From: Bradyrhizobium hereditatis
GTDB lineage: Bacteria > Pseudomonadota > Alphaproteobacteria > Rhizobiales > Xanthobacteraceae
DNA length: 64,000 nt
Reading direction: 5' to 3'
Assembly: GCF_020329435.1 (NCBI RefSeq)
Contig: NZ_JAGKJK010000021.1
Location: 1-64,000, forward strand
Shown: positions 7,638 to 16,691 of the stretch, in pieces
How the letters are laid out: each line of letters opens with the position of its first letter
How positions within the stretch are numbered: position 1 is the first letter of the stretch
The notes under the pieces: model-generated
Told to the model about the DNA's origin: nothing
Seen by the model: only the letters and a program-made list of their open reading frames with translations
Databases searched by the model: none
Program-made: the position numbers and the translations under genes

Positions 7638-9152
7638 ATGTCGAACACCTCCCTCCCCGAAGACCGCATTCCCGTCATCGTCGGCGTCGGCGAAATCGTC
7701 GACCGGCCCAAGGACGTCGCCGCAGGCCTCGAGCCGCTGGCGCTGCTCGAACAGGCGGTGCGGCGGGCGGAGGCAGACAGCGGGGCAACGCTGCTTGGCG
7801 AGCTCGGCTCGCTCGATGTCGTTAATTTCCTGAGCTGGCGCTACCGCGATCCGGAGAAGTTGCTGGCGGCGCGGCTTGGCGCGAATCCGGCGCATTGCTA
7901 TTACGGGCCGGTCGGCGGCGAGAGCCCGATCCGCTACATCCACGAAGCGGCCAAGCGAATCGCGCGCGGCGAATGCAGCGTCGCCGTGGTCTGCGGCGCG
8001 GAGGCGCAATCGACCGCGACCAAGGCCGAGCGCGGCGGCATCTCGCTGCCGTGGACTCCATTCGCCCATGACGTCGAGGAGCCGAAGCGCGGCGCGGCAT
8101 TCCAGAAGCCGATGGCGGTCAAGCTCGGCGTGTTCAGGCCGATCACGGTCTACCCGCTCTATGAATCGGCGACATCAGCCCATTGGGGCCAGACGCCGCG
8201 CGAAGCGCTCGCCGAGTCCGGCGCGCTGTGGTCGACCTATTCGAAAGTGGCGTCGGAAAATCCGAACTCCTGGCTGAGGAAGCGTTTTGCACCGGAGGAG
8301 ATCACCACGCCGACGCCGGAGAACCGGCTGATCGCCTGGCCCTACACCAAGCTGATGGTGGCCAATCCGACCGTGAACATGGGCGGCGCGGTGCTGCTGA
8401 CCTCGCTCGCCAAGGCGCGCGCGGCCGGCGTGCCCGAAAACCGTCTCGTCTATCCAATCGGCGGCGCCTCGGCGGAAGAGCCGCGCGACTATCTCGTGCG
8501 CGATCAGTTCTACGAGAGCCATCCGCAGAACGCGGTGCTGAAGGCGGTGATGGATCTCGTCGAAGGCGACGGCAAGAAATTCGATGCCATCGAACTCTAT
8601 AGCTGCTTCCCCTGTGTCCCCAAGATGGCGCGGCGGACGCTTGGCCTCGGCGCGGACGTGCAGCCGACCGTGACCGGCGGCCTCACCTTCTTCGGCGCGC
8701 CGCTAAATACCTACATGACGCATGCCGCTGTCGCGATGGTGCGCAAGCTTCGCGAACGCGGCAAGCTCGGCCTGCTCTATGGCCAGGGCGGCTTCGTCAC
8801 CAAGCATCATGGGCTGGTGCTGTCGCGCGAGGCGCCGAAACAGGCGCTCGCGCAGGATACCAGCGTGCAAGCCGAAGCCGATCGCAATCGCCGCAAGGTG
8901 CCTGATTTCGTTACCGAAGCCTCGGGCAAGGGCAAGGTCGAAAGCTTCACCGTGATCTACAAGGGCACGGGCGAAGTCGAGCACGGCGTGGTGATGCTGC
9001 GCACCGAAGGCGATCAGCGCGCGCTGGCCCGCATCCCTGCTGGTGACGCTGTAACGCTTAAGCACCTGCTGAACATGGACCGGACGCCGGTAGGATCACT
9101 CGGCGATATCGTTGCGGCCGACGATAGCGTGCTGGAGTGGCGGGTGGGATAA
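7638..9152 (+). CDS. Acetyl-CoA acetyltransferase (SCP2-type thiolase with extra C-terminal domain)
   Basis: A 504-residue thiolase-superfamily protein. The N-terminal half starts IPVIVGVGEIVDRP and continues GGESPIRYIHEAAKRIARG and VAVVCGAEAQST, as in SCP2/thiolase-like proteins. The second half has IELYSCFPCVPKMARRTLGL, then GGLTFFGAPLNTYMTHA and LYGQGGFVTKHHGLVLS, followed by a beta-rich extension typical of the type 1 thiolase-like additional domain. Such proteins cleave or form 3-ketoacyl-CoA, though some members of this branch lack proven activity. ATG 7638 is preceded by AGAGAACAAGAAA. It would release acetyl-CoA in the catabolic route suggested by its neighbours. Confidence 0.85.
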   Translation: MSNTSLPEDRIPVIVGVGEIVDRPKDVAAGLEPLALLEQAVRRAEADSGATLLGELGSLDVVNFLSWRYRDPEKLLAARLGANPAHCYYGPVGGESPIRYIHEAAKRIARGECSVAVVCGAEAQSTATKAERGGISLPWTPFAHDVEEPKRGAAFQKPMAVKLGVFRPITVYPLYESATSAHWGQTPREALAESGALWSTYSKVASENPNSWLRKRFAPEEITTPTPENRLIAWPYTKLMVANPTVNMGGAVLLTSLAKARAAGVPENRLVYPIGGASAEEPRDYLVRDQFYESHPQNAVLKAVMDLVEGDGKKFDAIELYSCFPCVPKMARRTLGLGADVQPTVTGGLTFFGAPLNTYMTHAAVAMVRKLRERGKLGLLYGQGGFVTKHHGLVLSREAPKQALAQDTSVQAEADRNRRKVPDFVTEASGKGKVESFTVIYKGTGEVEHGVVMLRTEGDQRALARIPAGDAVTLKHLLNMDRTPVGSLGDIVAADDSVLEWRVG

Positions 9153-9236
9153 TACTCGTGTCCCGGCTCTACAGCGCATCACGGCGTGCTGCGCTGCGTC
9201 CGGGGCACGAAACGGAATCCCAGAGCTGCGGTGTCG

Positions 9237-10241
9237 TCACGACTGCCTATCCGGATTGTTGCGGGCTGCCGACAATGTCTGCTGCGGCGTCTCGCCAAAC
9301 AATTCGCGGTAGAGCGAAGAGAACTCGCCCATGTGCCAGAAGCCATTCACGAGCGCGACGGCCTTGATCGACTGCGGCGCGTCCGCCCGCACCAGCTGCT
9401 GACGCACATTCCAGAGGCGGCGCAGCCGCATATAGCGATGCATGCTCATGCCGCGAATGGCAACCACGGCGTTATGCAGCGTTCGCACGGACGCCCCAAG
9501 CTGTCGCGCGACATCGGCGCTGTACAGCGTCTTGCCGGCGTTGGCGGCTACGAACTCGTCGAGCTTTCGGACCAGCGCGAGATAATGGCTCAGACTCAGG
9601 CGCTTGGCTTCGGGCGTGGGCGATGCCGCGGCCATCGCCAGATCAAATGCCTGCAGAATCGATTCTTCGACATGCTCGATCACGTTCGGCTGGGCGAACG
9701 TATCGGGCGAATGCGAAGCGAGCGTCAGGACGTCGGCAACCGTCGCCCGTAGAGCTTGGCATCTATCCGGCGATGTCACTATCAGTTGAGCACTGTCGGC
9801 ATCGCCCGGCCAGCCTCGATCGTCGATCGAAGCGAAATTCACAAGCGCCACAAGATTGGCCTGCTGCTCGACGATCTCACACTTCGCCGTGCCCTTGACC
9901 AGCAGCAAGGTCGGCGAACGGGCTTCAACGCCGTCGATGATCAACGAAGCCGCATCGTCCATCGTGAGGCCGACGATCGCGCCGGTCGTAGAATAGCGCA
10001 TCTGCAGAATTCGCGGGAACGTTCGCTGCAGATGGACCGAGCAGGACTTCAGCTTCAAGGAGGCGAAAGAGGCATTGAAGGCCTTGGCGTCGATCGGAAT
10101 GCTCCTGGCGTCGCCCAGTCCTTCGATGCTCCGGAAACGATCAACGTCTAGAGAACGGCTGACCTTTACGAAATTTGACTCAACTAGTTCATCAAGCAAC
10201 GACACGCGGCGGTCATCCGAGCCGTCGGTAGCGATCGTCAC
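9237..10241 (-). CDS. AraC-family transcriptional regulator
   Basis: A 334-residue protein whose last 100 residues form the double helix-turn-helix of AraC/XylS regulators: VARQLGASVRTLHNAVVAI for the first helix pair and AVALVNGFWHMGEFSSLYRELFGE for the second, with the usual G-F-x-x-x-G-x-F spacing. The N-terminal 220 residues resemble the AraC_binding_2 type ligand domain (weak). The chosen start is a GTG with no clear ribosome-binding site, so it may be shorter. It lies tail to tail with the thiolase and may control the catabolic genes at 0.4-9 kb (inferred). Confidence 0.85.
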   Translation of the reverse strand: MTIATDGSDDRRVSLLDELVESNFVKVSRSLDVDRFRSIEGLGDARSIPIDAKAFNASFASLKLKSCSVHLQRTFPRILQMRYSTTGAIVGLTMDDAASLIIDGVEARSPTLLLVKGTAKCEIVEQQANLVALVNFASIDDRGWPGDADSAQLIVTSPDRCQALRATVADVLTLASHSPDTFAQPNVIEHVEESILQAFDLAMAAASPTPEAKRLSLSHYLALVRKLDEFVAANAGKTLYSADVARQLGASVRTLHNAVVAIRGMSMHRYMRLRRLWNVRQQLVRADAPQSIKAVALVNGFWHMGEFSSLYRELFGETPQQTLSAARNNPDRQS

Positions 10242-10634
10242 AACAACGAAAAAAAGACGCTAGCCGGATTGAGATTGATGGCACGCGCAACTTGACCACG
10301 GTGAACGGGAGCTTCGATGCACCCTTCCCGCGGATGAAGCGTCTTGAGTCCTGGCCCGTCTTCATTGACGCAGAACACATGGCACCTTCGCGATGCCCTT
10401 GCATATTACCAAGTTTTCCCGATTTCGGAACTTCGTTCGCCACATTTCGATCGGCTTTCGCTCAAAGCGATTGGTTGGCTCGCACCGCAATCGCAATCCT
10501 TCGATCTATGGATGTCTCCTGCGCCTCGTGCACCTTAAAAAGTGGCTACTCACGGCAGTTCGCGTTTCTGATTCGAATCGCCTTGATCGCGAAAGCCGGC
10601 ATAGCGGCCGGCTTCCGAGCACGCCGCTGCGCAA
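10242..10634. other. Intergenic stretch of 393 bases
   Basis: The upstream region of the AraC-type gene and the downstream region of the first chemotaxis gene. Short frames in it have no recognisable features or good start signals. The only clear structure is the hairpin at 10591-10615. Confidence 0.5.
10591..10615 (-). terminator. Hairpin after the first chemotaxis-protein gene
   Basis: Perfect arms AAGCCGGC (10593-10600) and GCCGGCTT (10607-10614) around a six-base loop; on the minus strand the second arm ends in a short TTTC. It lies about 20 bases after the stop of the minus-strand gene and fits an intrinsic terminator with a weak U tract. Confidence 0.55.
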
Positions 10635-12335
10635 TCAGGCCGCCCGCACCGAGTCGAGAAACCTGCCGACTTCCAGCTTGAGCCGGCCGCTGTCGCCCGA
10701 CAGCGACTGCGCCGCCGCGAGCACCTGCGAAGAGGCGGAGCCGGTTTCGCTGGCGCCGCGCTGCACGTCGGCAATGTTGGAGGAAACCCGCTGGGTGCCC
10801 ATCGCGGCCTGCTGCACGTTGCGAGAAATCTCCTGCGTCGCCGCGCCCTGCTCTTCCACGGCCGCTGCGATGGCCGACGAGATCTCCGACAGCCTCTCGA
10901 TGGTGCCGCTGATCGCCTGGATCGCGTTCACGGATTCCTGGGTCGCCGCCTGGATGCCGGTGATCTGCTGGCCGATTTCGCCGGTGGCCTTCGCCGTCTG
11001 CTCGGCCAGTGCCTTGACTTCGGAGGCCACGACCGCAAAGCCGCGGCCGGCCTCGCCGGCGCGCGCCGCCTCGATGGTGGCGTTGAGCGCAAGCAGGTTA
11101 GTCTGCCCGGCGATGGTGTTGATGAGCTCGACGACATCACCGATGCGGGTCGCCGCCTTCGACAATTCGCTGACACGCTCATTAGTCGTGCGGGCCTGAC
11201 CCACCGCATCATTGGCCATCCGCGCCGATTCCTGGACCTGCCGGCTGATCTCGGTGACGGACGAGGCCATCTCCTCGGTGGCCGATGCCACCGACTGCAC
11301 GTTGGTCGATGCCTCTTCAGAGGCTGCCGCGACGGTCGTCGTGAGTTCCTGCGCGCGGTCCGCAGTCGCCGTGAGTATGCCCGCCGACACTTCGAGCTGG
11401 CTGGAAGCCGCCGATACGGTCTCGACGATCTGGCCCACCGCAGCCTCGAAATCGTCGGCCATCTTGTTCATATCAGCCTTGCGGCCCGCGACGGCGCGGC
11501 TCTCGGCCGCGCGCTGCTCGGCCTCCAGCGACTGACGCTCGACCGCATTGCTCTTGAACACTTCGACGGCCTTGGCCATCTCGCCGATCTCGTCGCCGCG
11601 CCCGACGCCGGGCACCTCGGTGTCGAGCTTGCCGCTGGCAAGGTCGTTCATCGCAACGGTCATGCGCTGCAACGGGGCGGTGATGCTCCGCGCCACGAAG
11701 ATGGATACGGCCAGCATGAACAACAGAATCACGCCGGCGACGATCAGGGAGCGCTGGGTCGATACCCAGGTCTGGGCATTCAGATCATCGATGTAGACAC
11801 CAGTGCCGATGACCCAGTTCCACGGCGCAAAGCCAACCACAAAGGACAATTTCGGTTGCGGCTTGTCGAATCCCGGTTTGGGCCACTCGTAGGGCACGAA
11901 ACCGGAGCCATCCTTTTTGACCGTATTGACGAAGTCGACGAACAACAGCTTGCCATTCGGATCCTTGTAGGCCGAGAGATCGTTGCCGTTCATTTCCGGC
12001 CTGATCGGATGCATCACCATTTTGGGATGCATGTCGTTGATCCAGTAATAGTCGTTGTTGCCGTAGCGAAGCGCTGATATCCGCGCCATCGCCCGCTTCT
12101 GCGCGTCGGCGTCCGAAACGCCGCCCTTCTGTGCGGCGGCATGCTCTTCCTTGACGATGCCGAGCGCAAGTTCGCCGAGATGCCGTAGTTCGATCTGCTT
12201 CTGCTGATGGAGGCCGGAGGCCAGCTCACGGGACTCCAGAAAGGTAACGCCCAGGAGCCCGGCAAAGCTGAGGCAGATGAGGGCATAGATTTTTCGGCCA
12301 ACGGTCATCCTGGCCCGGCTAATCATTTCAAACAT
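10635..12335 (-). CDS. Methyl-accepting chemotaxis protein with a single Cache sensor
   Basis: A 566-residue chemoreceptor. TM1 is at about 14-33, a periplasmic single-Cache domain at 36-185 with the typical YYWINDMHPKMVMHP at 97-110, TM2 at about 196-215, HAMP at 217-270 and the coiled-coil signalling domain after that. The hairpin tip AGQTNLLALNATIEAARAG is present and binds CheA/CheW. sCache receptors often sense small carboxylates. The C-terminus ends SVRAA with no CheR-binding pentapeptide. It is the last of three receptor genes in tandem on this strand; its signalling half is nearly the same as those of the other two, so they probably arose by duplication with sensor replacement. Confidence 0.95.
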   Translation of the reverse strand: MFEMISRARMTVGRKIYALICLSFAGLLGVTFLESRELASGLHQQKQIELRHLGELALGIVKEEHAAAQKGGVSDADAQKRAMARISALRYGNNDYYWINDMHPKMVMHPIRPEMNGNDLSAYKDPNGKLLFVDFVNTVKKDGSGFVPYEWPKPGFDKPQPKLSFVVGFAPWNWVIGTGVYIDDLNAQTWVSTQRSLIVAGVILLFMLAVSIFVARSITAPLQRMTVAMNDLASGKLDTEVPGVGRGDEIGEMAKAVEVFKSNAVERQSLEAEQRAAESRAVAGRKADMNKMADDFEAAVGQIVETVSAASSQLEVSAGILTATADRAQELTTTVAAASEEASTNVQSVASATEEMASSVTEISRQVQESARMANDAVGQARTTNERVSELSKAATRIGDVVELINTIAGQTNLLALNATIEAARAGEAGRGFAVVASEVKALAEQTAKATGEIGQQITGIQAATQESVNAIQAISGTIERLSEISSAIAAAVEEQGAATQEISRNVQQAAMGTQRVSSNIADVQRGASETGSASSQVLAAAQSLSGDSGRLKLEVGRFLDSVRAA

Positions 12336-12487
12336 GCGCGATCTCCACGCGACGACGATGGTCGTCGGCCCCTAATTCGCGGAATCGTATACGCCGGCGG
12401 CTTTCTACCCGTTAATTTTGCAATCAGTAGATATACGGAATTTCCGTTAGCCGGAACGCGCGGCCGGTATTGAGCGACTCAGAACGG

Positions 12488-12522
12488 AAAAAGGCCCAGC
12501 CCTGTTCAGGGGCGGGCCCTTT
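12488..12522 (-). terminator. Intrinsic terminator after the second chemotaxis-protein gene
   Basis: On the minus strand, AAAGGGCCCGCCCCTG pairs with CAGGGCTGGGCC and is followed by TTTTT. It lies just after the stop of the gene that ends at 12546, so this receptor is likely transcribed apart from the next one. Confidence 0.8.
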
Positions 12523-12545
12523 CGCATTGCGGTCGATTGGCGGCT

Positions 12546-14576
12546 TTACGCCGCGCGCACCGAATTCAGGAACTTGCCGACCTCGCGCTTGAGGCGGCTA
12601 GAATCGGACGAAAGCGACTGCGCCGACGAGAGCACCTGCGACGAGGCCGTGCCGGTTTCGCCAGCGCCGCGCTGCACGTCGGTGATGTTGGCCGAGACCT
12701 GCTGGGTGCCGCGCGCCGCCTGCTGCACGTTGCGCGAGATCTCCTGGGTGGCCGCGCCCTGCTCTTCCACCGCAGCGGCGATGGTCGAGGAGATTTCCGA
12801 CAGCCGTTCGATGGTGGAGCTGATCGCCTGGATCGCCTCGACGGACTCTTCCGTCGCGGCCTGGATACCCGTGATCTGCTGGCCGATCTCGCCGGTCGCC
12901 TTCGAGGTTTGCTCCGCCAGCGCCTTCACTTCGGAAGCAACGACGGCAAAACCGCGGCCGGCATCGCCGGCGCGGGCTGCCTCGATGGTGGCGTTGAGCG
13001 CCAGGAGATTGGTCTGCTCGGCGATGGTGTTGATGAGCTCGACCACCGCACCGATGCGGGCCGCGGCCTTGGACAGTTCGCTGACCCGGTTGTTGGTGGT
13101 GCGGGCCTGGTCGACGGCCTCGTTGGCCATCCGCGCCGATTCCTGAACCTGACGGCCGATCTCGGTGATGGACGATGCCATTTCCTCGGTGGAGGAAGCC
13201 ACCGACTGCACGTTGGTGGAAGCTTCTTCGGAGGCCGCGGCGACCATTGTGGTCAGCTCCTGGGCGCGCTCGGCGGTCGCGGTCAGCGTACCCGCGGCGC
13301 TTTCGAGTTCGGTCGATGCCGACGAAACCGTCTCCACGATCTTGCCGACCGCACCTTCGAAATCGTCGGCGAGCTTGATCATCTCGGCCTTGCGCCGCTG
13401 CGCCGCGACCAGGTCCTGCTGAACCTTGGCCTCGGCTTCCTCTCGCGCTTTCCGCTCGGCGTTCTCGCGGATGACGGTCACCGTCTTGGCGAGGTCGCCG
13501 ATTTCGTCACCGCGGCCGGCGCCGGGAATCTCGACGTCGAGATTGCCGCCGGCCATCTCGCCCAGCGCGCCGTTGAGGCGGGTCATGGGACGGGCGACGC
13601 CGAGGAAGGAGAACACCACGGAAGCGATCAGCGAGGCGACCACGACGATCGCCATGATCAGGTTGATGCTGTTGGCGCGCTCGGTATCGGCCATGACCGC
13701 GTCCTTGGAGATTTTTGCGTCCCTTTGCGCAGCCTCGACGGTCGCCTCCATCAGGCCGGCGACTTCAGCGGCGGCCTTGACGGTGCGGTTGGCGATGATG
13801 TCGCTCTTCGATTGCTCGGTCCGTACGGCTTCCTCGTTGGCGGCCAGGAAGCGCTTGACGATCGAGGAAAGGTTGCTGACCACGACCAGCAAATCCCGGT
13901 CATCGGCCTCGCCGCGCAGCTTGTTGAAGACATCCTTCAGGGAGGCCTCGGTCTTGGCCATCTCCGTGACCAGGTTGGCATCGCCGGTGGCGCCGAGCTT
14001 CCAGGCGCCAGCCCGCAGCGCGTTCACCTTGCCGTCGGCCTGAAACAGCAGACGCTCGATCTCGAGGCGGTTGTCCAGCTTCTGCATGGCCGGCAACTTC
14101 AGCTGAGTATCGACCGCCTTGTTCCATTCCTCGGAAATCGCCGAGCGCTTCTCGATCTGCGCAAGCAGCGTGGTCTGCGCCTTCGCGAGATCTTCCACCG
14201 CCGCAACGAAGCCTTCCATCAAGGTCTTGGTCTTCTGCAGCCGCTCTCTGGCATCCGGCTGCTGGGCCATCGCCAGCGCGGCCTCCAGCTCCTTTGCCGC
14301 GTTCGCCTTATGGCGCTGCAGATCGGCAAGGGCGTTTTCGACCTCGGCGGGAGCTCTCGCCAGGCGGACGTCGCCGGCGGAAAGCTGGATCTTGCGCAAA
14401 TCGATATGCGCGGAGAGCGAATTGTCAGCCACCTTCTGCGATCGCGAAGCGCGCCCGCTGGCTTCCTGGATTCTCGCTTCGGTGACCATCTGGTTGGCGA
14501 CCATGCCGATCGCCAGCAGGACGCCGACCGCCCCGGCCAAGCCCAGTTTGTTTCCGATACGGTTGAGCTTGATCAT
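12546..14576 (-). CDS. Methyl-accepting chemotaxis protein with a long helical periplasmic sensor
   Basis: A 676-residue chemoreceptor. TM1 is near residues 11-29, a long all-helical periplasmic region of about 270 residues follows, then TM2 (NLIMAIVVVASLIASVVF) near 303-325, HAMP (with GAGRGDEIGDLAKTV) and the signalling domain with AEQTNLLALNATIEAARAG. The sensor length and heptad-like pattern fit the helical bimodular (HBM) class, some of which bind TCA intermediates or polyamines; the ligand here is unknown. The protein ends SVRAA like its neighbour. The GAGRGDEIG stretch is shared almost exactly with the receptor gene at 10635-12335. Confidence 0.93.
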   Translation of the reverse strand: MIKLNRIGNKLGLAGAVGVLLAIGMVANQMVTEARIQEASGRASRSQKVADNSLSAHIDLRKIQLSAGDVRLARAPAEVENALADLQRHKANAAKELEAALAMAQQPDARERLQKTKTLMEGFVAAVEDLAKAQTTLLAQIEKRSAISEEWNKAVDTQLKLPAMQKLDNRLEIERLLFQADGKVNALRAGAWKLGATGDANLVTEMAKTEASLKDVFNKLRGEADDRDLLVVVSNLSSIVKRFLAANEEAVRTEQSKSDIIANRTVKAAAEVAGLMEATVEAAQRDAKISKDAVMADTERANSINLIMAIVVVASLIASVVFSFLGVARPMTRLNGALGEMAGGNLDVEIPGAGRGDEIGDLAKTVTVIRENAERKAREEAEAKVQQDLVAAQRRKAEMIKLADDFEGAVGKIVETVSSASTELESAAGTLTATAERAQELTTMVAAASEEASTNVQSVASSTEEMASSITEIGRQVQESARMANEAVDQARTTNNRVSELSKAAARIGAVVELINTIAEQTNLLALNATIEAARAGDAGRGFAVVASEVKALAEQTSKATGEIGQQITGIQAATEESVEAIQAISSTIERLSEISSTIAAAVEEQGAATQEISRNVQQAARGTQQVSANITDVQRGAGETGTASSQVLSSAQSLSSDSSRLKREVGKFLNSVRAA

Positions 14577-14762
14577 GTCGACGACCCCAAATTCTTCTGA
14601 AGCAGTTTTTCCTGAGGCGGAATTTGCGGCAAGGAGCCGGCAACCTTCGCGCGCGAATCCCGAAGATGCGGGCAGCCTAGCGGCGACCGGTTAATTTCCG
14701 CTTGCGGAAACTAGGGATTGTGCAGGCGGGTTGTGTCGCTCTCGGCTTCGCCGCCGGAAGCG

Positions 14763-14799
14763 AAAAGGCCCGCCTCCCTGTCCGGAAGCCGGGCCCTTC
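14763..14799 (-). terminator. Intrinsic terminator after the third chemotaxis-protein gene
   Basis: On the minus strand GAAGGGCCCGGCTTCC pairs with GGAGGCGGGCC and is followed by TTTTC. It begins about 20 bases after the stop at 14819, and resembles the terminator at 12488-12522. Confidence 0.75.
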
Positions 14800-14818
14800 G
14801 TCTGCCGTCCGCCGGCTG

Positions 14819-16510
14819 TCAGGCTGCCCGGACCGACTCCAGAAACTTGCCCACCTCGAGCCTGAGACGCCTGCTGTCGCCCGACAGCGACTGCGCTGCC
14901 GAGAGCACCTGCGAGGAAGCCGCGCCGGTCTCGCTGGCGCCGCGCTGCACGTCGGTGATGTTGCTGGAGACCTGATGGGTACCACGGGCGGCCTGCTGCA
15001 CGTTGCGGGAGATTTCCTGGGTTGCCGCGCCCTGCTGTTCGACGGCAGCCGCAATCGCCGAGGAAATCTCCGCCAGCCTTTCGATGGTGCCGCTGATTTC
15101 CTTGATCGCGCTCACCGATTCCTGGGTCGCGCCCTGGATGCTTGATATCTGCAGGCTGATTTCGCCGGTCGCCTTGGCCGTCTGCTCGGCCAGCGCCTTG
15201 ACTTCGGAGGCCACCACCGCAAAGCCGCGGCCGGCATCACCGGCGCGCGCCGCCTCGATCGTGGCGTTGAGCGCGAGCAGGTTGGTCTGGCCCGCGATGG
15301 TATTGATGAGCTCGACGACGTCGCCGATCCGGCTCGCCGCCTTGGACAATTCGCTGACGCGGTCGTTGGTGACGCGGGCCTGGCCGACGGCATCGGTTGC
15401 CATCCGCGCCGATTCCTGCACCTGGCGGCCGATCTCGCTGACCGAGGATGACAGCTCTTCGGTCGCCGAGGCCACCGACTGCACGTTGGCGGAGGCTTCC
15501 CCGGAAGCCGAGGCCACCGCAGACGTCAGCGACTGCGCGCGCTCGGCCGTCGCCGACAGCGTGCCGGCCGAAGCTTCGAGCTGCGTCGAGGCCGACGATA
15601 CCGTCTGCACGATCTCGCCGATCACGTTTTCAAAACTGCGGGTGATGCCGTCGACCCGCCGGCCGCGCTCGATCTTGGCTTCGGCATCGGCAGCGGCCGC
15701 CTCATCGGCGGCCTTCTTGGCGATCAGCGCCTGCTTGAATACCTGCAACGTGTCCGCCATCGCGCCGATTTCGGTCTTCTCGCCCTGATGCGGCACCTCG
15801 GCGCTCAGATCGCCGTTACCCAGCGCCTGCATCGGCTTGACGATCGAGGCAATGCCGCTCGACACATCGCGAACCAGATAGGCGCTGATGCCCACGCCGA
15901 TCGTGACGGCCGCACCGAGAATCAGGGCCAGCAGCATGAGAGCGGCGGTATAGCTATTGGCGGCTTCCTGCGCCGCCTTGTCAGCCCCGGCATTGTTGAG
16001 GTCGACATCCTTTTTCAGGACGGCATCGGCTTCGAGCCCGATCTTGTTGACGGTCGTGGTATTGAGGTCGTGGGCTTCGGTCGGGATCTTGCCGGCCGCC
16101 TTGCGCGACAGCTCCATGACCTCCTGGGTGCCCTTCTTGTAGCTCTCCCACAGCCTGACCCATTCATTGTACAGAGCGCGCTCTTCGGCCGAGGTGATCA
16201 GCGGCTCATAGGCCGTGCGGACCTTGCTGTTGCTCTCGACGACGGCGGCGAGCGTCTTCTCCATCGCCAGCTTCTCTTCCAGAGTCTCGGACAGCATGTG
16301 CTCGCGGATCACGTTGCGGTAGGTGATGACGCCGGCGCGCAGATCGCCCAGCAAGCGGACGCTCGGCAGCCAGCTTGTCGAAATGTCGACCGTATTGGCG
16401 TTGATGGCGCGCATGTTCCGGACCGCGAGCAGGCCCATGCCCGTCATCGCGACGAGCAGGAAGGCAACCACGGCGATGATTTTGGTGCGGATCGAATAGC
16501 GGGCAAGCAT
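14819..16510 (-). CDS. Methyl-accepting chemotaxis protein with a four-helix-bundle sensor
   Basis: A 563-residue chemoreceptor. TM1 is at about 8-29 and a periplasmic four-helix-bundle region of about 160 residues follows, beginning NMRAINANTVDISTSWLPSV as in 4HB_MCP_1 sensors. TM2 is LMLLALILGAAVTIGVGISAYL, then HAMP and the signalling domain with AGQTNLLALNATIEAARAG. The start MLARYSIRTKIIAVV is chosen because a basic stretch directly followed by TM1 begins there; an upstream start adds 29 Ser/Pro-rich residues. It is the first of the three tandem receptor genes. Confidence 0.93.
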   Translation of the reverse strand: MLARYSIRTKIIAVVAFLLVAMTGMGLLAVRNMRAINANTVDISTSWLPSVRLLGDLRAGVITYRNVIREHMLSETLEEKLAMEKTLAAVVESNSKVRTAYEPLITSAEERALYNEWVRLWESYKKGTQEVMELSRKAAGKIPTEAHDLNTTTVNKIGLEADAVLKKDVDLNNAGADKAAQEAANSYTAALMLLALILGAAVTIGVGISAYLVRDVSSGIASIVKPMQALGNGDLSAEVPHQGEKTEIGAMADTLQVFKQALIAKKAADEAAAADAEAKIERGRRVDGITRSFENVIGEIVQTVSSASTQLEASAGTLSATAERAQSLTSAVASASGEASANVQSVASATEELSSSVSEIGRQVQESARMATDAVGQARVTNDRVSELSKAASRIGDVVELINTIAGQTNLLALNATIEAARAGDAGRGFAVVASEVKALAEQTAKATGEISLQISSIQGATQESVSAIKEISGTIERLAEISSAIAAAVEQQGAATQEISRNVQQAARGTHQVSSNITDVQRGASETGAASSQVLSAAQSLSGDSRRLRLEVGKFLESVRAA

Positions 16511-16691
16511 GGCCGGAATCTCTTGGCTTTGGGCGCGCGGGATGCGCCGGGTGGGAGAAGGCGGGGAGTTGGAAAACGAAAAGGATGCCTTGCCCACATC
16601 AAAACCGATGCGTCCTCAGGTCGAGTTAACGGCCGGCGAAAAAATTCCGCCGCAGCCTGAGCTCGCCCATAGCTGTGCGCCGATGAACCGA

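Noticed and set aside
10213..10443. Small minus-strand frame of 76 residues upstream of the AraC-type gene
   Set aside because: No ribosome-binding site, no family features, and it overlaps the regulator's start in another frame.
12537..14600. Long plus-strand frame of 687 residues opposite a chemotaxis gene
   Set aside because: It is the antisense shadow of a GC-rich, strongly conserved receptor gene; it has no family features and no start signal.
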